Positions 7,049-11,676 of a stretch of DNA of 11,676 nt are shown here, in pieces. Origin of the DNA: Bacteroidota bacterium (lineage in GTDB: Bacteria; Bacteroidota; Bacteroidia; NS11-12g; UBA955); the NCBI GenBank assembly GCA_027488495.1, contig JAIYBO010000096.1, positions 1-11,676 of the forward strand. Direction: 5' to 3'. The first letter of the stretch is position 1. Every line of letters begins with the position of its first letter. The notes under the pieces were generated by a model. The model made no database searches, was not told the origin of the DNA, and saw nothing but the letters and a program-made list of their open reading frames with translations. A program made the translations under genes and the position numbers.

Positions 7049-7063
7049 GCAATTTGAAATTGC
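7049..7063. repeat. Second perfect palindrome in the same divergent region
   Basis: The sequence gcaatttgaaattgc has 7-bp arms around a single central base. It starts 29 bp after the first palindrome and overlaps the place where a -33 region for the PIN-PhoH gene would lie. It differs in sequence from the first palindrome, so they would not be two copies of one site. A transcription-factor operator is possible. Confidence 0.35.
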
Positions 7064-7066
7064 TGC

Positions 7067-7093
7067 TTGAAATATTTCGAGGTAAATATTTTG
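7067..7093 (+). promoter_or_regulatory. Weak candidate promoter of the PIN-PhoH gene
   Basis: TTG at 7067-7069 and TATTTTG at 7087-7093 are separated by 17 bases, resembling the Bacteroidota TTG / TAnnTTTG arrangement with a one-base-short -7 element. The predicted start of transcription is near 7100. That would exclude the TTG codon at 7100 as a translation start and leave the ATGs at 7118 to 7142. The match is imperfect. Confidence 0.28.
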
Positions 7094-7141
7094 TAACACT
7101 TGGATAATAACAGGGTGATGTTGATGATGCAATTTATACCC

Positions 7142-8503
7142 ATGAAAAAGCAAATCACAACCAAGAAAACCAAATCACTTCCCCGAAAAATCTTTGTTCT
7201 TGATACATCTGTGATATTGCATGACCATCAGGCTGTAACACAATTTGATGAACACGATGTTGCCATACCCATAAGTGTTTTAGAAGAGTTAGATGCTTTC
7301 AAAAAAGGGAATGATACCATCAATTATGAAGCAAGGCAATTCATAAGATTCATAGATAAATTGTCTGAAGGTAATTCACTCAATCAATGGATTCGATTAT
7401 CGGATGATTCCCCGAGCTGTTTCACCGTTGTAATGCAGGAAATTGGTACCGAAAGTCAGAATGCAGTAAAGATTTTCAACGATAAAAAAGCAGATCATTT
7501 AATATTGAATGCCGCTTTGTATTTGAAAGAATTATACGCTGAAAGGCCTGTTATTCTAGTAACCAAAGATGTGAATTTGAGACTCAAAGCGAGATCCTTG
7601 AATTTAAACTCAGAGGATTATGAAACGGGAAAAATACAAAATTTGGAAGGGTTGTATCGTGGAATTCAACAATTGGATGTTGATGAATCCACTGTGATAG
7701 ATAAAATACACCAAATGGAAACCGTTCATTTTTCGGAATTATTGCATAGTGAGCCTTACAACAACCATTACTTTATCATAAAAAATCATCGCAGTAGCAC
7801 GTTGGCATATTTTAATCCCGAAACGAAGAATTTAGATCGAGTAGAAAAACGACACGCCTACGGAATAAAACCGCGCAATGCAGAACAAACATTCGCCATG
7901 CATGCACTATTTGATGACCATATCAAACTCGTTACCATTCAAGGCGTTGCTGGAACAGGAAAAACGTTGATTGCTCTGGCAGCTGCACTGGAACAAAGAA
8001 GCAATTTTAGGCAGATTTATCTCGCTAGACCAATAGTGCCATTGAATAATAAAGACATAGGATTTTTGCCTGGTGATGTGAAAGCCAAAATAAATCCTTA
8101 CATGGAGCCACTTTGGGATAATTTAAAAGTGATCCAAAATCAGTACTCCGAAAATTCAAAGGAATACCAAAAAGTGAAAGAACTCGTAGAAAATGAAAAA
8201 TTGTTGGTGACACCCTTGGCATATATACGAGGCAGAAGCCTTGCCAATATTATCTTCATCGTTGATGAAGCACAAAATCTAACCCCCTTGGAGGTAAAAA
8301 CAATCATTACCCGTGCCGGCGAAGGGACAAAAATTATATTCACTGGCGATATACATCAAATTGATACCCCATATTTGGATTCGCAGTCAAATGGTTTGAG
8401 TTATTTGATTGATCGACTGAAAGGACAAGCCCTGTATGCTCATGTAACCCTCGAAAAAGGGGAACGCAGCGAATTAGCCAATCTTGCAAACAATTTATTG
8501 TGA
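7142..8503 (+). CDS. PhoH family protein: PIN ribonuclease-like domain fused to PhoH ATPase
   Basis: I take ATG 7142 as the start, giving 453 residues with a basic leader MKKQITTKKTK just before the PIN domain. In-frame ATGs at 7118, 7124 and 7127 are alternatives. The PIN domain (about 16-160) has its acidic metal-binding residues: D21 (VLDTSVILHD), E48/E49 (VLEELDAF), D118 (KKADHLILNAA) and D143 (LVTKDVNLRLKA). The PhoH P-loop ATPase (about 245-450) has Walker A GVAGTGKT at 268-275, the ARP motif YLARPIVPL, Walker B IIFIVDEAQN with D375 and E376, and FTGDIHQID. This PhoH2/YlaK-type architecture is associated with ATP-dependent RNA unwinding and cleavage in the cytoplasm. The domains and length are complete for the type. 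The gene is monocistronic by appearance: divergent from the lipoprotein gene and 111 bp from the next gene. Its DNA is clearly more AT-rich than the glycosidase operon. Confidence 0.95.
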   Translation: MKKQITTKKTKSLPRKIFVLDTSVILHDHQAVTQFDEHDVAIPISVLEELDAFKKGNDTINYEARQFIRFIDKLSEGNSLNQWIRLSDDSPSCFTVVMQEIGTESQNAVKIFNDKKADHLILNAALYLKELYAERPVILVTKDVNLRLKARSLNLNSEDYETGKIQNLEGLYRGIQQLDVDESTVIDKIHQMETVHFSELLHSEPYNNHYFIIKNHRSSTLAYFNPETKNLDRVEKRHAYGIKPRNAEQTFAMHALFDDHIKLVTIQGVAGTGKTLIALAAALEQRSNFRQIYLARPIVPLNNKDIGFLPGDVKAKINPYMEPLWDNLKVIQNQYSENSKEYQKVKELVENEKLLVTPLAYIRGRSLANIIFIVDEAQNLTPLEVKTIITRAGEGTKIIFTGDIHQIDTPYLDSQSNGLSYLIDRLKGQALYAHVTLEKGERSELANLANNLL

Positions 8504-8614
8504 ATTTTGGTGGATATTGTGTGGAATAATACTCTGTTAGTTCATTTGTATTTTACTGAAAATTAATGCCTTATACACAATGATGAGAGATTTTTGAATA
8601 AAATTAGAACCAAG

Positions 8615-9088
8615 ATGAAAACAGGTTACTATGCAAATCTCGGAGAACATAGATTCACCTTAGGTCGAACCAATATTGAAGTGCTCGAAGTACTCCCTCC
8701 CAACACACCCATTAAGGTTGTTCAAATCATCTATGTGGAATATGATGGCAGGGAAGTGATTTCTGATGGTGAAGAATTATTAAAGACTTCAGCGGATTTA
8801 TGGCATTGGATTCAGGACATTCAACATTTGGTCTATTTGGAATTTACTCACCCAGGTGAATGCAATTGGACCATACAGAATGGTGAGACGAGTATTTGCT
8901 GTTTACATCGCTCTACCTTGGTCTATTGGACATCCGAAATTTTGAAATTTTTCCGTTTAGCAACTTTTAAAAATTATCATCGGTTGGCGATGAATACAGG
9001 ACATAATTGTATTCTTTTGACTCCGGAGGAATTTGTTTCTAATTACCCCAAATTGGACATTCACAATTGGAAGCTCAATGCGAATTAA
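8615..9088 (+). CDS. Hypothetical protein of 157 residues, family not recognised
   Basis: An in-frame TTG at 8594 could extend the frame by seven codons, but the ATG at 8615 is the natural start. The product begins MKTGYYANLGEHRFTLGRTN. It has no signal peptide or transmembrane helix, so a soluble cytoplasmic protein is expected. The first half alternates hydrophobic strands (VLEVL, KVVQIIYVEYDG). The middle is rich in Trp, His and Cys (LWHWIQDIQHLVYLEF, CNWTIQNGETSICCLH), and the end is polar. Three cysteines at C-x(n)-CC and several histidines are visible but do not form a metal-site motif that I know. Codon use and AT-richness match the upstream PIN-PhoH gene. It lies 111 bp after that gene and 138 bp before the M16 protease on the same strand, too far apart to claim an operon. 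The coherent composition and length favour a real gene, but I cannot assign a function. Confidence 0.7.
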   Translation: MKTGYYANLGEHRFTLGRTNIEVLEVLPPNTPIKVVQIIYVEYDGREVISDGEELLKTSADLWHWIQDIQHLVYLEFTHPGECNWTIQNGETSICCLHRSTLVYWTSEILKFFRLATFKNYHRLAMNTGHNCILLTPEEFVSNYPKLDIHNWKLNAN

Positions 9089-9226
9089 TGAAATCGAATT
9101 TCTAAATGCGGCCAACAGAAAGTTGAAAGCACATTGAAGGTGTATTTGCATTTTTCCGTAAAATGTAACCCATGTAATTGCGATAATCCGTAAACGCTTG
9201 TGAAACGAACATCGTAGATTTCCATC

Positions 9227-11676
9227 ATGGTACAAAAATCCATGATCCGCTTATTTCTGGTGCTACAGATTGCTTGCACCGCCTCGACCACAATCAATGC
9301 CCAAACCCAATCAGGGCAACCGGTTGATCGGTCTCAATCAAATCCCACAAACCCACTGTTGCAGCCCATTCCCTTTGATAGCCGTATTACGCGCGATTCT
9401 CTGGCCAACGGACTCAAATACTTCATCAAGCCCAACCCAAAGCCAGAAAAGAAGATCGAACTCAGACTCGTGGTGAACGCCGGTTCTATCCTTGAAAACG
9501 ACAATCAACAAGGAATGGCCCACTTCATCGAACATATGAATTTCAATGGCACCCAAAACTATCCCAAAAACGCCCTTATAGATTATCTTCAAAGCATCGG
9601 TGTGCAATTCGGTGCCGATCTCAACGCCTACACATCTTTTGACGAGACCGTCTACATCCTACCCATCCCAACCACAAACCCTGAGAACGTCGAAAAAGGA
9701 TTTCAAGTACTCGCCGATTGGGCTCAAAAAGCGCTTCTCACAGACCGAGATATCCAAGAAGAACGCAATGTGATCCTCGAGGAAAGTAGGGGTGGCAAAG
9801 GGGCCGACGAGCGGATGTCGAGACAATATTTGCCCAAACTCATGGCCGGGTCCCGCTATGCGAGTCGATTGCCTATCGGACAAGAAAGTATCATCGCCAA
9901 TGGCAGTGCAGAAGCTCTGCGCGATTTCTACCACAACTGGTATCGCCCCAACCTAATGGCTGTAATTGTATCTGGTGATATCACCGTGCCCCAAGCCAAA
10001 GCCCTCATCGAAAAGTATTTTGCGGGACTCACAAACCCCGATAACGCCCCGCCGAGAACCCAGTTTTCCGTAGCCAAATATGAGAAGAAAGAAGCCATGG
10101 TGCTCACCGACCCCGAAGCAACCAATCAGCAGTTTGTTCTCCTTTACAGTGCAAAACCCCAAAAGCCCAAAGAGATCCTTAACGACTATCGAGAAGGAAT
10201 GAAAGAGCGGTTGTTTTTGATGGTGCTCAACCAACGATTGGCCGAATTGACCCAAAATAGCAAACCGCCCTTCCTCGGAGCCTACGTAACAACAGGGGGA
10301 TGGACCCGCAACGATAAGAGTTTTCAACTTGTGGTGATACCCAGCGACAATTTTCAACTCAGCGTGAAAGCCGCCATCGGTGAACTCGAGAAAATGCGAC
10401 GATACGGTATCACCCAATCTGAGCTAGACATCGCCAAAAGAAAAATACTCATCGGCATGGAACAATCCTTCAACGAGCGCAAAAATCGCGAATCTTGGAG
10501 TGTGGTTGCTGAATTGCTGCGACATTTTTTGGAGCAAGAGACTGTGCCTGGTATTGAATATGAATACGATGCTTATCTGTCGCTCCTGCCCGGCATTACC
10601 ATCGCGGAGGTCAATACCCAAGCCCAGGATTGGCTCTCAGACAACGAGGCATATTTTGCTTTGATCACCGGACCATCGAATAGCAACCTCGCCAAACTTA
10701 GCCAGAAGCAGTTGATCAAATGTGTGGATGATGCAATGAAGCAGAAAATCGACAAGCCCAAAGAAAAAGTGGTGCCCAGCACTTTGCTGAAAACATTGCC
10801 AACTCCAGGAAAATTGGTGCAGCGCAACTACGATGCCGAGCGGGATGCTACCACGTTTACGTTCTCCAATGGGGTATCGGTGAGTGTGAAAAAGACCGAC
10901 TTTATGAGCGATGAGATAGTGATGTATGGCAGTAAATGGGGCGGGTATGAGCGTTATGCATCCACGAAAAAAACTTCAGCACAATACTTGGATTATGCCA
11001 TTGCGACGATGGGATATGGGGATTTTACACCCACCCAGTTGTCTGATTGCATGGCAGGCAAAAATGCTTCAACTGGTATTTGGTTTTCTGCAAATAGAAA
11101 TTGGGTGACCGGATTTTCAACGGTGAAAACCTTCGAGACGATGTTGCAGCTGGGCTACCTTAAAATGACGGCGCCGCGAAAGGACGAAGACCTGTTACAG
11201 GGGCTAATGACGACCATTCAAACCCAAATAAAGGACCTAAAAGCGGATCCCACAAATGCTTTTCAAGATTCGTTGAGTAAATTGATGTTTGGCAATCATC
11301 CGTTGAGACCAATTGGAATTCCAACTTTGGCGGATTTATCATCGATCAATCTAGACGATTGTCTTGAGATTTATCGCAACGAGTTTGCTTGGGCCGATGG
11401 CTATCACTTTGCGTTGGTGGGCAATGTGGATGCGGATTCTGTATTGCCTTTGCTGTCTCAATATTTTGGGGGATTGCCGGTGAAAGGGGAATCACGCAGC
11501 ATGGTAGACAATGGCTTGAGACCGGTTTATGGAAAGAATGAGTTTAAGTTTTATCTGGGTCAGGATGATAAGAGTTTTGTGATTGAGAAGCACTATGGCG
11601 AGCTCAAACACAGTGATTTGGAGCAATTACAATTGGCATTGCTGGTGGATGTGTTGAACATCAAAATTATTGAGGA
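9227..11676 (+). CDS. M16 family zinc metalloprotease (insulinase/pitrilysin-like), secreted, 3' end outside window
   Basis: The frame is open from the TAG at 9215-9217 to the end of the window, with 816 codons visible of an expected 930 or so. ATG 9227 gives a signal peptide with K4 and R8, hydrophobic LFLVLQIA and cleavage after INA before QTQ; ATG 9242 would also work. After a Gln/Pro/Asn-rich linker comes the first peptidase domain. It has the inverted zinc motif HFIEH (H99, E102, H103), then FNGT, FGADLNAYTSFDETVY and EERNVILEE, where E179 and E186 are the conserved acidic pair and E186 the likely third zinc ligand. Two M16_C-type domains follow (for example MAVIVSGDITVPQAKALIEKYFAGL), then the start of the inactive second half. 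It would degrade peptides in the periplasm or at the cell surface. Synonymous base use changes along the gene from C-rich to G-rich. Confidence 0.95.
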   Translation, partial: MVQKSMIRLFLVLQIACTASTTINAQTQSGQPVDRSQSNPTNPLLQPIPFDSRITRDSLANGLKYFIKPNPKPEKKIELRLVVNAGSILENDNQQGMAHFIEHMNFNGTQNYPKNALIDYLQSIGVQFGADLNAYTSFDETVYILPIPTTNPENVEKGFQVLADWAQKALLTDRDIQEERNVILEESRGGKGADERMSRQYLPKLMAGSRYASRLPIGQESIIANGSAEALRDFYHNWYRPNLMAVIVSGDITVPQAKALIEKYFAGLTNPDNAPPRTQFSVAKYEKKEAMVLTDPEATNQQFVLLYSAKPQKPKEILNDYREGMKERLFLMVLNQRLAELTQNSKPPFLGAYVTTGGWTRNDKSFQLVVIPSDNFQLSVKAAIGELEKMRRYGITQSELDIAKRKILIGMEQSFNERKNRESWSVVAELLRHFLEQETVPGIEYEYDAYLSLLPGITIAEVNTQAQDWLSDNEAYFALITGPSNSNLAKLSQKQLIKCVDDAMKQKIDKPKEKVVPSTLLKTLPTPGKLVQRNYDAERDATTFTFSNGVSVSVKKTDFMSDEIVMYGSKWGGYERYASTKKTSAQYLDYAIATMGYGDFTPTQLSDCMAGKNASTGIWFSANRNWVTGFSTVKTFETMLQLGYLKMTAPRKDEDLLQGLMTTIQTQIKDLKADPTNAFQDSLSKLMFGNHPLRPIGIPTLADLSSINLDDCLEIYRNEFAWADGYHFALVGNVDADSVLPLLSQYFGGLPVKGESRSMVDNGLRPVYGKNEFKFYLGQDDKSFVIEKHYGELKHSDLEQLQLALLVDVLNIKIIE

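Noticed and set aside
9141..9148. TGTATTTG as a -7 promoter element for the M16 gene
   Set aside because: It has one mismatch to TAnnTTTG at a key base, and the nearest upstream TTG is only 15 bases away, so support is too weak.
9133..9168. CATTTT...AAAATG inverted repeat between the unknown gene and the M16 gene as a terminator
   Set aside because: The 6-bp stem is purely AT except for one pair and is not followed by a T-run, so it is not distinguishable from chance in AT-rich DNA.
9338..10827. Several minus-strand ORFs of 65-154 residues opposite the protease gene
   Set aside because: All are antisense shadows of a continuous M16 reading frame with a full zinc motif and domain order.

Overview
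The window looks like a chromosomal segment of a member of the Bacteroidota. The signs are an exported GH92 alpha-mannosidase with an N-terminus typical of that phylum, a small lipoprotein with a KRYHNSG..IQW-type motif, a PIN-PhoH fusion protein, a periplasmic M16 protease, AT-rich intergenic DNA with a perfect TAnnTTTG promoter element, and little use of strong Shine-Dalgarno sites. I cannot place it more finely. There are no RNA genes, insertion sequences or CRISPR arrays that I can see, and no gene-free stretch over 300 bases.

Layout: (1) 1-213, the 3' end of an OsmC-like peroxiredoxin gene on the + strand. It has no start inside the window and was recognised by reading frame 1. (2) 235-1083 on the - strand, an AraC-family regulator with a cupin sensor domain, convergent with the OsmC gene across a small possible bidirectional terminator. 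(3) 1232-6638 on the + strand, a tightly packed four-gene unit divergent from the regulator: a PhyH-type Fe(II)/2-oxoglutarate dioxygenase, a TIM-barrel sugar isomerase/epimerase, a GH92 alpha-mannosidase and a GH13 alpha-amylase-family protein. The spacings are 3 bp, a 4-bp overlap and 20 bp. The two glycosidases have signal peptides and the first two enzymes do not. (4) 6587-6994 on the - strand, a small lipoprotein gene whose 3' end overlaps the GH13 gene. (5) 7142-8503 on the + strand, a PIN-PhoH ATPase, divergent from the lipoprotein across a region with two perfect palindromes. (6) 8615-9088 on the + strand, a protein I do not recognise. (7) 9227-11676 on the + strand, a secreted M16 zinc protease cut off by the window end.

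The most notable part is the regulator plus four-gene operon. I infer that the cupin-AraC protein senses a sugar or glycoside. The exported GH92 and GH13 enzymes would release mannose and another alpha-linked sugar outside the cytoplasm, and the dioxygenase and isomerase/epimerase would process an unusual or modified product inside. No SusC/SusD pair or transporter lies in the window, so uptake must be encoded elsewhere. The GH13 protein keeps the catalytic triad but has a non-canonical conserved region I. The divergent promoter region carries two imperfect 20-bp direct repeats exactly 40 bp apart, which could be the regulator's operator. The substrate cannot be named from sequence alone.
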